Assembly (NCBI GenBank): GCA_021464245.1
Contig: JADCRB010000071.1
Location: 2,728,001-2,792,000 of the forward strand
DNA length: 64,000 bases
Source of the DNA: Carallia brachiata
Taxonomy: Eukaryota > Streptophyta > Magnoliopsida > Malpighiales > Rhizophoraceae
Reading direction: 5' to 3'
In this document: one piece after another, positions 27,800 through 40,157 of the stretch
Layout of the letters: the number at the start of each line of letters is the position of its first letter
How positions within the stretch are numbered: the first letter of the stretch is position 1
Made by a program: the position numbers and the translations under genes
The notes under the pieces: generated by a model
Databases searched by the model: none
What the model was told of the DNA's origin: nothing
Seen by the model: the letters and a program-made list of their open reading frames with translations, nothing else

Positions 27800-29595
27800 A
27801 TGCCAATCAACAAGGACCCTTCTACTCCCCCGCCGACCATCGCCAAAATGGGGCCCTACACCGTCTTCATGACCCCACCTTCCACTCCTAAGCCGGAGGA
27901 ACCGCCGGTCTTCGATCCCCCTAAGAAGGTGGTTTCTCCGCCTCCTGTCCTGGCCCCGCCTCAGCAGATTGATAAGTCTGCCTATGCTCAGCCCGTTTCT
28001 GAGGCCTCTGCTGCTGGATTCTTCAGAAATGCTGTCACTAAAGTTCAAAACGGTGCGTAGCTTCTTCTTCTTTTTTCTTTTTTCTTTTTTGTTTCTTTTG
28101 GGGTTAAATCTTGGGTTAGAATAGCTCATGTGGCTTTGCTTGATCTGATGCTCTTTCTTACTTACTACTTGATTAGCTTCTTGTGTTTGGCTTTTTGTCC
28201 AATGGGAGAAGGTGACAAAAAGGAATGTTTTCTTCTTTTTGGCTGATTTCTGGGAAATTTAAGTTCGCAATCACAAGAATAGTGGAAATGTGCTTGAATT
28301 TTCACTCAAGAAAAAAAGGGGGAGCTTGAATGTTGGAAATGAAAATTTTGATATTTTTAATGGTCTTGGATTGCTGGTTATTCGCTGAATTTTTTAGAGG
28401 TTCTCTTTTCTTTGGGCATCATTGCAGTGCATTCAAGCTTGGATGACCATTTGGCACGCTGGTTCGGCCTAAATCAGTCCAAGTATCAGTGGGCACTTGA
28501 TGACTATTATGAAAGCAAGGGACTGGTATGCTTTATTGCATCCATCGCACTGAATTGTTGTTCATCAATGTTTTGTTTGTTTGTTTTTTTTCAAATTTTG
28601 AACTTTGTTAGATAATTCTCCTTTTTTTTTTTTCAATAATACTTGTCCTGAGAAAACAGCCTAGCAGCAACAGTCAATTAATGCCTCTAGAAAGGATTGA
28701 ATAGAAATTAGGTTGAGGCCTATATTGTACTTCTGTCTAGGACTAATTTTATAAGCCAGATAACCAAGTTGGCAAGTTTTTCACCTGCTTTGTTAACAGA
28801 GTGTTAGCTGGGGCCCCTGATCCCTTATACTAGGTTGAAGGAAGATTGGGTTCTTAGTATTATGTTGCAGTTCAGTATTACTTGATTAAATTAGTTCATT
28901 TAGTTGTGAGGATACTGCCCTAATATAAACTGGTTTTCGAAATCAATATTGGATCCCATATTATTTTAAAGTTGTTCTTAATGTTAAATTCAAACCAGCG
29001 ATGCTTTTGATTACTGCTATTGTTGCATTATTAATCACGGTGTAAATTTACTCGAAGCAAATTTAAACCCATAAATATTGTTGGTTCTAGAAGAGGAAGA
29101 AGCTACATCTAGATCTTGGTTCTGAACCCAGGTGTAGTGCAGTACATCCTTCTAGTTCTCTTTAACCAGTTCATTTGCTTATGCATAAAAGGTAGGAAGA
29201 AAATGTTAATCAATCATTCATCTCAATCCATCCATTAATTATCAATCATGTTAATTGGATAAATTGGCCTGGGTGTTTTTGGGCAAAAATTGGCCTGGAT
29301 TTTATAGTATAATTGTTTAGGATTTTTCATTTACAATATTGCTTTGAGTGGAAATCACTGAATTACTTCAAATCAAATATTCTGTGGATTGAAAGTCATG
29401 GGAGCATGTTTGCTAGATTTTTCTTGTCGTGGTTTATATATGTATGTTCACGAAGCTTTCAGCCTTTCACTGTCTTTGCCATTTTGATGATAGTGGACAG
29501 ATATCTTTCATTGTTTGAGATTGTACTTTCACTGACTGCAGGAAAAAGAAGACGCTAAAGCACAGGAAATATCAAAAAAACTGCAGAGCGTGTAG
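27800..29595 (+). CDS. Proline-rich small protein of unknown function (At2g18910-like)
   Basis: Three exons, 27800-28052, 28428-28525 and 29542-29595, join cleanly at GT..AG sites into 405 bp (134 residues). The N-terminal half is Pro- and Lys-rich (PPPTIAKMGPYTVFMTPP, PPVFDPPKKVVSPPP). The C-terminal half has a compact segment, GFFRNAVTKVQN, then SSLDDHLARWFGLNQSKYQW and ALDDYYESKGLEKED, ending KKLQSV. No signal peptide or membrane span is seen, so it is not a classical secreted hydroxyproline-rich glycoprotein. I recall Arabidopsis At2g18910 being annotated as a hydroxyproline-rich glycoprotein family member, and its position next to LKP2 supports the link. The biochemical role is unknown. 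The start is the first ATG after a CT-rich leader. Confidence 0.8.
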
Positions 29596-31418
29596 CATGT
29601 TTTGGCTGGTAATATGATATTTCAAACCCTCTTTTTTTTGGTTTTACTATGTAACTATTAGCGTATTACTTGTAATGTAAAGATCTTTGTATGCAGATCT
29701 TAAATGGAGTGGGGGTGTTGCTATCACTTCAATGTATACTATATCTATTTATCAAATGTAAAAGAAATCAAAAGGCATATGCATGCTTGAAGGGACCATT
29801 ATCCAAGTTTCTGGGAGTCTGCATTTTTGTGAGTCCTTGCCTGCTGTTGCAGCTAATCAAGTTTGGGTGCGCATAGGTGATGAGTTAATATAATCTCCTG
29901 CCGAAGCATATATTTCCATGGTAAGATTTTTGATGTATTGCATTGAACCGATATCCAACTACCATATTCAATATCAGAGGATCTATTGTTGTTGTTGCTG
30001 TACCGTGCCCGAGACATTAGATTGCAACAAATATGCTGTGTCAAAGCATCTCACATTGGGTTCATGCATTATGTTGGCTGAATGGGAAGTGTTTGAAGTA
30101 GGCATGAAATGGGTTTATGCTGCTGAAGTTATGAGACTGAAAAATCATCATGAGGGCACCTGTTATCTGTTGTTATCTTAAATTCTGTTTCTCATCGGTT
30201 AGAATATAAAATCTCAATTCTTTCACTGGCCAAATAAGGGAAAATGAAACTGTTCTGAACTTGTTGACTCGACTGCACAATTACACAAAGTCACTGCACT
30301 AGTAATGTGGAATTAATTTATGTTAATTAAAAAAAAAAAAAAAAAGAGGTGAAGTGAGACAATGGTCTGTGCATGACTAAGACAACAAGGCTGAAGCTTT
30401 GGTATTGTGCTGGGGATAATTCGGGAGCAAGAAAATTTGAGATCAGCCGTTTTTATTTTTTTGGTCATAAAAATGGTGGCCGATTAGGAAACTACCCTAG
30501 GACTGGAAATGTTTTGACAATGGTCATTTATATAAACATGTCAAAGGGTTAAAGTCTTTCTTAACATGTATCTGCGTTAAATTTTGAATTCTTAGCATTA
30601 CAAGTAAAGTTCACCCAAGACGAGCCAAATTACTAACCAAGCTAACCCACGGTAAGATCAGCCAGTCATTTATTATCATTATTTTTTGTTTGATATCGTC
30701 AAGTATCTAGTTTATTGAGCTAAATAATTGTTTAATTGTGCTCGACATAGGAGATTGGGCTTGAGGGGTCTTGAGGGCTTGGGTAATAGTCCAAGGCGTA
30801 GTATCTGGTAGATTATGTTGCACATGTTTATGGTCTAGTGGGCTCGGTCCCCATGATCCCACTGACGAGTCAATTGTTCCCAGATATCTCAATCAGCCGA
30901 CATGTCGGTTGAAGGAGACCTGTTGTCGGTTGAACTCTGCACGGATGAATTTGAATCGCACTATTTCTATGGATTCCCCAGGACAATCTTGTACTCCATG
31001 CAAAATATTTATATTATATTGATAATTTTTCATGCAATATAAAAAAAATTATACAACTTTATATTATTTTGCTATACATATTTTAGATTTTGCATAAAAT
31101 GTTTTATAAAAATATGTTGTGTCTATGAGATTATGTCGGTTAAGATTTCAATCATTTAAAGATGAAGATGATTCGCGCATTAGGCCATTACTTACAGTCA
31201 AGAATCAAGATCCTTTTTTCTGGATGGAAAAAGTCGAAAATAAACCAAAAAGACGCAGTTCATGGTAAGTTAGAAACAGAGTCAAGAAAACCCTACTGGC
31301 AATGGCAAGTAAATCAAATAAAAACTAGAGGTTTTGCACAGGGATCAAGCAAATTTTTATTAAATTGCTCAAAAATTCTGGGGTAGTGTTATAAACCCAT
31401 GTTGCTGGGGGCAAAATT
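29596..31418. other. 3' flank and intergenic DNA
   Basis: Follows the small proline-rich gene. Contains a poly-A run near 30329 and several short open frames with no family resemblance, all under 90 codons. No structural RNA or transposon ends were recognised. Confidence 0.45.
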
Positions 31419-32338
31419 TTATTTAATCTTCACTTTTCCTTTTTTTATTTTTTTCTTTTTCTTTTCTTTCTTCTTGCCTGGCATTTCAGTTTCATCATCT
31501 TCATCTTGTTCAGCATGCTTCCGTTTCTTTTTCTTTCTTTCTCCTGTTTCTTCATTGTTGTGGGTGTCATTTTGCTCATTGCTGGCCTCCTCTTTCTTTT
31601 TCTTCTTCTTCCTCTTTTCCTTCTTTATCGATTCCTGACCTTCTGCTTCAGAAGTGTCATTGCTTTCCTTCTGTTTCTTCTTTTCCCTTCTTCTTCTCAA
31701 CTGCAACTGCTGCCACCTCTTCAGCAGAGTTTTGAGTCTTGAGAGTTTCTGGCTCAGCCTTCCTCTTCTTTTGTACCGTTTCTTCCTCATTCCCAGCATT
31801 CCAGATTTCCATTTGCCCAAGAATAGAATCGGCAGAAGGATTATAAGTCTGTACATATCAGGGAGTCAATAATCACACACAACAAAGAAGCCAAAGTGGG
31901 AAAGTAATTAGGAAAGGAAAAACAGTACCTTTGCAGCGGTTGTCAATGCCCCAGCTCCCTTCTTTTTGTCCTTCTCGTAGGCTTCTATTTTAGGTTTGCC
32001 TTTAGCTAATCCTGCTGATCGACCCAGCTCTCTCCCTGCGAGATTTCTTAAGCGAGCCTCAAGCTACAAAGATAGTGCAAGGAGATTTCCTTTAAGAGGG
32101 TAGAAGCATTATCTTAGCAAGCTCAGAGAAGTCTACCCCAAGAGAAGTCGAGCTTGGAAGCATTATCACGGCTACCTACGAGTTTCACTGCCTTGGCATA
32201 AAGAATGTTGTCTTGTAAAATCTTGGCAAGCTCAGGAAAATGCCAACCATACCATTCTCTCGCCCTCATGGCATATGTATTTAGCTCTTTATGAAAATCA
32301 TCGAGCAAACCAATTGCCTGAATGATCATTGTGTCAAC
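31419..32338 (-). pseudogene. NOP58: Truncated NOP58 (box C/D snoRNP core) pseudogene
   Basis: Functional NOP58 is a core of box C/D snoRNPs that guide rRNA 2'-O-methylation. Three pieces remain. About 32100-32338 begins at an intron acceptor and reads [14 protein letters not shown] ... [20 protein letters not shown] ... ASKLDFS. 31929-32063 reads LEARLRNLAGRELGRSAG ... KGKPKIEAYEKDKKKGAG. 31419-31848 begins TYNPSADSILGQ and runs into the Lys/Glu-rich tail. An 80-bp GT..AG intron (31849-31928) is kept, so this is a DNA-level duplicate, not a retrocopy. The N-terminal third and most of the NOP domain between LDFS and LEARLRN are missing. A 16-bp insertion near 32125-32149 and frame loss in the tail confirm decay. 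Confidence 0.85.
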
Positions 32339-34154
32339 CTACAAGAGACAAGAACAAATCCAACATCATGTCATACAAGAGTTCATATATCTCTAAACTA
32401 ACAGCTTCGATTGGCATGAGAAAATTTCTTTTCACAACATCTACGACTCAGATCTCACAGAACTAGGGAAAACTTGAACAGAGATGAAAGAAATTGGCAT
32501 GGAGCAGTACTACAATGGCTACAGGGCAAAGGAAAATTGCAGTTGAGCAATAACGGGAGGTGGCATCAGTAGTTTTTTTTTTACAACATTACTTTTTTTT
32601 TCATTTTCTTTCTTGTTTAGGATAGGCCGGTATCCAACGCAAAAGTTGACTAATTCAGACCGACTCAAGTAAGACTATGTGAGCGACAAAAGTCTCTCAG
32701 TAAATATTTAACCGGACTGTATTTTCAGAATTCAAATTCAAAACTTCTGATTAATCGACAATAAACTCTTATCATCTGTATCAGCACTTACTGATTTTTT
32801 TCATTTTTTTTTTTTTGGTCTTGTTTTTTTAACTTTTTTTTCTTTTCTTACACCTTTAAGCAATTTATTGGACCCAAAAAGTGGGTTTAGGTGGTCAATT
32901 CTTAAAGTCTCAACTCATAAAAAAAAGGGCCCAAAACCAAACATGGCCGAAACCCAATATTTTTGACACAAACCCAATCCGTCCATCGCTAACCGACCCA
33001 CTTTTTTTTTTTTTTCTAATAAATATAATTATATTATATTATTTTAATTTTGTTTGAATAGACGGACTTCAGTCTTTGTATGATATTTGTAACAGTAAAA
33101 TTTTTTAAATCAATCAGAGGGCTTCTTGGACAGAATCCGATTGCAATGTGGAATGGTCTTTTTGTTTATTATTTGAGAAGTTTATAAATATGAATGTATC
33201 GCCTTCTCTTTCTCCAATTTCACTTCCTTCCAAATCTCCCAATTTCGCAGCCTTTTCTCTCTAGCCTCCCTCCTTCTCTCTCTCCGCGGCCTCCATGGCC
33301 TTTTGCATTTGTCGCCGGCTCAGGCGCCGGAATTTTTTTTTCTTTTTGTTCTGAATGCTCTCTTTTCCTGTATACCCTTTCTTTTTGGTTATTGCCATCG
33401 CCGGACGTCCACTAGTGAGTCGTCGCCGCCTTACAAACGCCTCAAATATCATCAAGATTTGGCTGATCTTTATTACATATTCTTGCGATTCTTAACTTCT
33501 GCTGCTGCTGCTGTTAGTTGCATTTTGTGATATTCCTAATTCTTTGATTTTTTATTTTCGTATTAAGAGTTACAATATATTCGTATGAGGTATGCTTGTG
33601 GATACTATACCGAATATATATTCTTTCTATACTTAATTCAATATGGAATATATATCTCTTCACAATATATTCCTTTCTGTTGACAGATGTCCAGTTGTCC
33701 ACTAAATGTGACTGTGATTTTGCCGCGCACCGGCGCACGAGATGAATGATTAAGCCTTCCGTCTTCCTGTTCGGGAAATAATTTAGCCATCCTGCTTGTG
33801 TAACCAGCTGGTAGAAAAATTTATTAGGCATGTAATTGTAAAAGTATGATAGATATATAATCATTTAAATTATAAAAAATATATTAAATTTAAAATTAAA
33901 AAAATAGATAAATTATTTGATTAATTGTTGTTCTTGTATGTCTGATTAAGCATATTTATGTAGTTTTACTCCCACAATAATTGGCCTTACTAAAATCATT
34001 TTAAATGATAAAAATCTCAAATTTAAATTTTATTCGTAACTAATTTTTAAATAATAAAAAGAAATAACCGATATATATATATATGAGTTGTTGATATCAT
34101 AAAAAGAAGATGTTATAAAAACTGTTAAATATTTTATATTCATAATAATTTATT
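32339..34154. other. Intergenic, no gene recognised
   Basis: AT-rich with long T runs. A C/T-rich patch at about 33195-33310 resembles a plant 5' UTR and first exon, but no protein of recognisable family follows. It might be a gene-end remnant. Confidence 0.4.
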
Positions 34155-34936
34155 GATAAATATATAGATTTTACTCATTATTTTCAGTTCTTTTAAAAAT
34201 TTTATGCACAACGTTTTTATTTTTTTACATTCAACCCTCAACGTTTTTGTGATCAATCTTTTTCATTCTCTTCTATTAGTTTGTCGTTAAATCCACAGTT
34301 GACAGTCCAGTCATTGTCACATCATCCAATTCAAAAGACACGTCAGTATAAAGTAATGACGTGATATCTAATAATTATTTTTTCAATTTTTTCTAAATAT
34401 TATGACATCCAAAAAATCAAAAGAAAAAGTTTTTTTTTGTGCAAAAAAGAAAAGATTATTTATGATTTTATAAAGCTAAAAAGTAAAAATAAAAATAAAA
34501 AAATTGTTATCTATATATACTTGTACAAACAAATGCTTGAACAGGGTCAATAAAAAAAAGGATAAGATATGACAGTGTCATGCCAAACAGTATTCTCCAT
34601 TCTTAAACATGATATTTGATGTAATTAAATTTAATCTATTAAAGAACACTAATTTATTAAATATAGGTGGAGAATTTTTGAAAGTCACAATACTTGGAAA
34701 AAGAAATGAAACAAAAATTATTAGATATTATGTCATCGTTTTATATTGACGTGTCATTTTAGTTAGATGATGTGGCGATGACTGAATTATTAACTGTCAG
34801 ATTTAACGGCAAACTAATAGAAAAATGTGAAAAAGATTAGCGGATAAACGTACAGGATAAAATTTAACAAATAAAAATATTATAAATAAAATTTTAAAAA
34901 AAATTAAAAATAATGAGTGAAATTTATATATTTACC
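34155..34936. mobile_element. Mutator-like MITE, 782 bp, long inverted ends
   Basis: The left end GATAAATATATAGATTTTACTC is inverted at the right end as GAGTGAAATTTATATATTTACC. The inverted similarity continues inward through CAACGTTTTT, TTTGTCGTTAAATC and ACGTCAGTATAAAGTAATGA, giving arms of about 200 bp. It is flanked by TAATTTATT and TTATTTATT (8 of 9 identical), fitting the 9-bp duplications made by Mutator-like elements. It shares internal text with the element at 46430-47046. No coding capacity. Confidence 0.75.
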
Positions 34937-37900
34937 TTATTTATTATACTAGATACTGACAGAATAGAGACTAATACTTCGTACCAAAGAATAGGATTTT
35001 AAATTATATGGCTAAAACTTTACACCGGATAAAGGAGAATCAACATCATGGAAGACGTTAAATATTATTTTAAAATCTTTAATTTTAATCATATTATATA
35101 GCAAAAAAATCGAATTAATTTTTATAAGTTTTCATTCACTCGGTTCGTAATTCTCATGATAAAAAAATTTTCCGAAAAAAAAAAAAGAACTTTTATTTAT
35201 ACATCTCTGTCTGGATAGTCTGCAATGAACGTACCCGGCGTTTGTGGAGGTTTCTTGGTGCGGCGGGGGATAAAATGAAAACAAAAGTTATTTATGCTTC
35301 GTGGAGACAAAGGAAAGGGAGTAAAGGGCGTTGATAAGTACTGCACTGGGAGCATAAATCATGAGCAAAAGGCTACATAAATCAGGGGATCTTTAATTTT
35401 TTTTTTCCTTTGAATTCAGAAATCGTCAGTGGTTAAACCTTAATTATTAGTGAAAAAGAGAGTATAAACTTGATTCGTTATATCTCACTAGTAGAAGAGA
35501 TACCAAAATTTGATTCCCCTACCAAATCCCAAACCCAAAAACTTACTTGTTAAAATTAAAATTCAATTAGTTTTGATATTTTATTAATTAATAATATTAC
35601 ATTTAATTTTATTAATCTTTCAAAGCATCACATATAATAACAGTGAAACACACATTCTAATTATATCTTTTAGTCACCCTTATAACTTCTATTAATCAGC
35701 CACACCAATAAACCACACTAATTGATATGATGTATTCACTAGCTACATAAACAACTGGACATTCAACTCTTTATATTGTAGCTAACATCTATTTTTAATC
35801 TAAAACTGAAACTACATCAAACAATAATAAATTTGCTTAAATACTGAATCATGCTCTACTGTCAATTAACTTCAGAGCACCATTACGGCCATGACAACAG
35901 TTATATGAAACTCATATTATTATTATTAGAGATTTACGATACGACTTAATTTTAAATGACATAAAAATAATTATGCAGTTTATATAATGAAATCTAACAA
36001 TTTATATAATTTTTTTGTTAAAAAAATTCAATTATCAATCAGCAGATATCATTCGGATCCTACTTAAAAAAAATCATTCCAAGTATTTTTTTCTCCTTGT
36101 TATTATTATTATTACAATATATACTTGATTATTTCCTCGATTATGTACAATCAGTATTTGGGGCCACTTTCCTCCAGAACAATTGCGAACTACTTTTGTT
36201 TGTGTTGTCTCCTTCTATTTTTCCATTTCTCGTTACACCACTCCAATCTATTTTTTTTGGGATGAATTTCAAATAATGTTACTATCAAAACTAAATAAGG
36301 AATATGAATTATTGAAACATCAAAATCACGGTTTTTTTTTTCTTTTTGTTGGTGGCTTGAAGCCTAAAATTAATGACTGGAATGTTGATCATGTTTTTTT
36401 AATGTATAGGACTAAGGACAGAACCCTAAAAATGAAACTAAGAATTCAAATGACTCCATCACTAAACCTTATAACTAGTAATAACATTGATCATTTCTTG
36501 AATGCTGCAAGTTACAACCAGCTATGTAACATGGGGATCACCTTTGCGCCTCCTATTTGCAGGGCGTGCCTTTTGATATTACAATTTAGCATTTAGCTGA
36601 TGGTCTATCGCTCTGTCTTGTTGTCTTCATGGCATTAAAACCTTGTTTCACCATCACGGTGGAATCAAAATATGTGCAAATTGAACGTCTTTCACATTGT
36701 ATCTTTTCCGACAACCTCGTTGCTTCACTGTCTAATCGCTTATTGAAGCATGGCGCAAATTTCATGTCCATTTCAATTTGCCATGGATAAAAATTACAGA
36801 TAAAAGGTACACATAAAAGGTGCAATAATCTATAGATCCCAGTTGCAGTTGTCTGCAGCTTTTCTTTTGTATCACTACTGACTAATCAAATGGTATTTCA
36901 GTAGCATTCGAGTGAGCGATATCTTGTATTAGATTACAACTAATTAGCAAAAAAGAAAAAATTATATCAGTAACTTGTCTTCACCTTTTATTATAACTTT
37001 TATAATAAAAAATTTCAAACTTAAATCTGAGTTAGAGTTAATTTAAAAAAAAAAGAAAGTTGTGTAATTAAAAGACGAGTAGATCACATGAAATATATAT
37101 ATATATATATATTGATTTACAAGAAGTCCTAATTGATATATGAGAGAAAAAGAGAATGAAATTGGTAGAAATTAAACACCTCACTCCATGATTAAGGAGC
37201 ACTCTCCTAATCATTAGAGCAAATATTCAGTCTCTATCACATGAAATATTTGTATTCGGTAATGTTGAATAATTGAAATGAGGATTGGTCCGGGACATAT
37301 TTCAGTACAACTTTCAAGCAGTCTGGCCCATATTGATTTAGAAATTAGATCTCCATTCCTTTAACCAAACTAGATTCTGAGCTATCAAAATTACTGTCTT
37401 TTTGGTCCAACAGGCCCAATGCCAATTAAGCATTAAGCTAAACGTCGTCAGTTGCCGCTTGTTTCCAATGCCGAACGTAGAGCCATTTTGTACGCTGTAA
37501 ATAAGTAGTCGCTTCCCTCTTGGATCTTCTCAATCTTAAGAACATACGAATTACATTTGTTTTTAACACGGGAAGTATCCTAATGATTAAGAATTTATTT
37601 TCAAAATTTTGAATTTCTAATTGAGCGCCGGTTTTGTGGACTAAGAAAATGAGTTAGAGGAGAGTTAAAGATAAATTGATATATGGACTCTACACGTTAA
37701 AAAATAATTCTTTAACCTTAAAAAAATACACTAATTTAAAAAAAAATAATTTTTCATTCTATTGATCATATTCATCATCTCACTTTTGCTCTTTTCTGAT
37801 AGAATTTCTCTATCTACTAACTTTTTTTCCTTTCTAATTATGAAGAGGGATATAAAACTTGTGAGAATGAAAAGAATTATACCACAGTTTCTTAATGAAA

Positions 37901-39900
37901 AAAAAAATCATAATCCAATAAACCATTGATCACCTATGAATAAAATAGGGTTTTGCCGGTATACCAGGAAGGCAATATTAGTTGAATTATTTTTTATTGA
38001 ATATTTAGCCAGCAAGATCCCAGTGCATGTAGCAAGTTTTGGTAGAATGTACCTAACTCAACGTAACCAAGAGGCTTGGGTGGCCTATTATTTATAACTT
38101 ATCAGGCATTCTACATTTCAAATTGGAACCCATCAAACTTTTTGTTGTCACCATTAATTAACCGACCAAAACCAGCCTCCAATTCATGTACATCTGTACG
38201 CTCGTGGAGTGTGGGTATGAATGCGTTTGTAAGTTGTTCACTTACCACAACTCATAAATTGGTTCATGATTGATTCTTATAAAATTTATACCCATGCCAA
38301 TACTATCCTACTTAATTTCGTCGACACGTGCCGCCCTGTCCATTTTCTTGCATGATAGATAGTGTCGTTGCACCACCAGCCCCCAAAAGTCCATTTCGAG
38401 TTTAACAACCAATTGACCCACTAATCCAATCCTGAAAAACCACTTGAGACGCCTGTTGAATTAGTCTTGAAGTTGTCAGTTTAGACATACGGTTCAGATA
38501 AAAAAATTTTGTGCAGAATTTAGAGTCATTTTTAGTGCCACATTAGTTTTACTTTTTTAAATTTGAGAGTACCTTTTGTCAGGTTTTTAAGAGTTTATCT
38601 TTACAAATATAATTGTCGTGACTTTTCCATTGAAAGAGGATATTACTTAGTTTGTTTTTGTGTATTAGCCATTCTTCTTGTTGTTTGATTCTATTTAGTC
38701 ATAAAAAAGAACCCACTTAAGATGCTTCTTCAGGATTTAACTAATACATACCAATCCATGCGTCCCAACCAAGATTTTTAGTCCTACCTGGAACATATAT
38801 ATGTGCCGACCCCATTGCATCACTGGGGCAAGTGTGCCTTTTTCATTCACCTGCCTTTTTTCTTTGCCTTATTGTTATTATTGTATAATATCTCTGTTAA
38901 GGAGATTAATGATATAACTAAATAATGGGTCCAGCAAAGAATCATTGTCCAAGAAAGATAAGTAGCGTTTCACATTAGTATGTCCCAAGAGGCATTAATT
39001 AGTTGCCTTTGTAAATACCTTCCCTTCTTCTCTTATATAGTATGTTTAACACATTTGAGCATTTGAATTTTTTTTTTGTTAATTAACTTCGAATTGAATT
39101 TCAAACCTTTATTTTTGAAGACGACTAAATAACGTTGAACTAAAGCTTGTTGATTGAGTTACATTTTCACCAAAGAACCCAACTCCAATTGTACATTTTC
39201 CCACTTGAGCTTCCAAAATGGACACCTATACGTTCAAATTCGCAACAAGAAAGTGGAAAAGTATACGTGCGCTTACCACGGTGTAAAAATTAATATCTCC
39301 GATGAGGGCTTATGGTATCATGCACTCAGCATCTGTGCCACTTGGCTAAGACTTTAAGAGTTGATTATAAAAATTTATGTCGCAAGTATGAAATTCTATA
39401 ACATGTTGGGTCAAACTGCTACCCTTTCTCCTTTTCCCCAAACGACAAAGGAAAGAAAGTGTGCTTGTTGAAAAAAGAGGACCACACACGAAAACAAATG
39501 GACAAATCAAATCAAGAATATGTATCCACAAGCAACACGGTGTAAGTCATTAAATGGTCACTATATAAATACGTTTAGATAAATAAGTGAAAGATAAATA
39601 ATTAATTTAATAATATTTAATAAATTATTTATTTTTTATTTTTATAAATTTAATTAATTTTTTATAATATAATAATTTAAATCACTATATATATTTACTG
39701 TATTTTTATTTATACACGTCCTTTTATCTTTTTTCGAGTCATTATTTGGAGCTCGCACCTGGCATGGGATCCGCTTGTGACCAAATTTCTCACTTGGCAC
39801 ATCACACATGCTGGCATACAGGGCAGGAACAAAGTTGTTTCCAGGTCCCCTCTCCCCCTGTCTTTATCTACTTTAAACTTGGAGAAAAGTTTGTGGCCAT
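34937..39900. other. Long intergenic stretch, no gene recognised
   Basis: Almost 5 kb without a recognisable gene. It holds many A/T runs and an (AT)n tract at 37092-37113. The longest frame (36183-36596, 137 codons) contains low-complexity Phe runs and no family match I know. Decayed repeats are likely but not assignable by eye. Confidence 0.45.
37092..37113. repeat. (AT)n microsatellite
   Basis: Eleven AT units in intergenic DNA. Confidence 0.85.
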
Positions 39901-39904
39901 ATAA

Positions 39905-40062
39905 AATTTGTCTAATAATGTGTTTATATTATAATAAATTTTTAATTTTAAATAATAATATTTATATTTTTTATAATAAAAATTTATTACTTTATTTTTT
40001 ATTACAAAAAATTATTACTTAAAGTTAAAAATTTATTACAATATAAACAAATTATTTAATAA
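39905..40062. mobile_element. Short foldback MITE, about 160 bp
   Basis: The left arm TTTGTCTAATAATGTGTTTA with ATTATAATAAATTTTTAA is inverted on the right as TTAAAAATTTATTACAATAT followed by AAACAAATTATTTAATAAA. Nearly pure A/T and non-coding. Confidence 0.5.
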
Positions 40063-40157
40063 ATTTTGTATAACCATAAACTGAAACTCTTTAAAATTAA
40101 CTATTTATTACTTAAAAGCCTAATCACTTTCAAATAAACGAATAATGGGATAATTTT

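Noticed and set aside
31399..31742. Ser/Phe-rich plus-strand open frames
   Set aside because: They are the complement of the Lys/Glu-rich NOP58 tail on the minus strand.
33195..33530. Possible small gene with C/T-rich leader
   Set aside because: The frames after the leader are short and show no conserved protein; kept only as a note in the intergenic entry.
36183..36825. 137-codon plus-strand and 79-codon minus-strand frames
   Set aside because: Low-complexity Phe runs and no recognisable domain; I could not support a gene.
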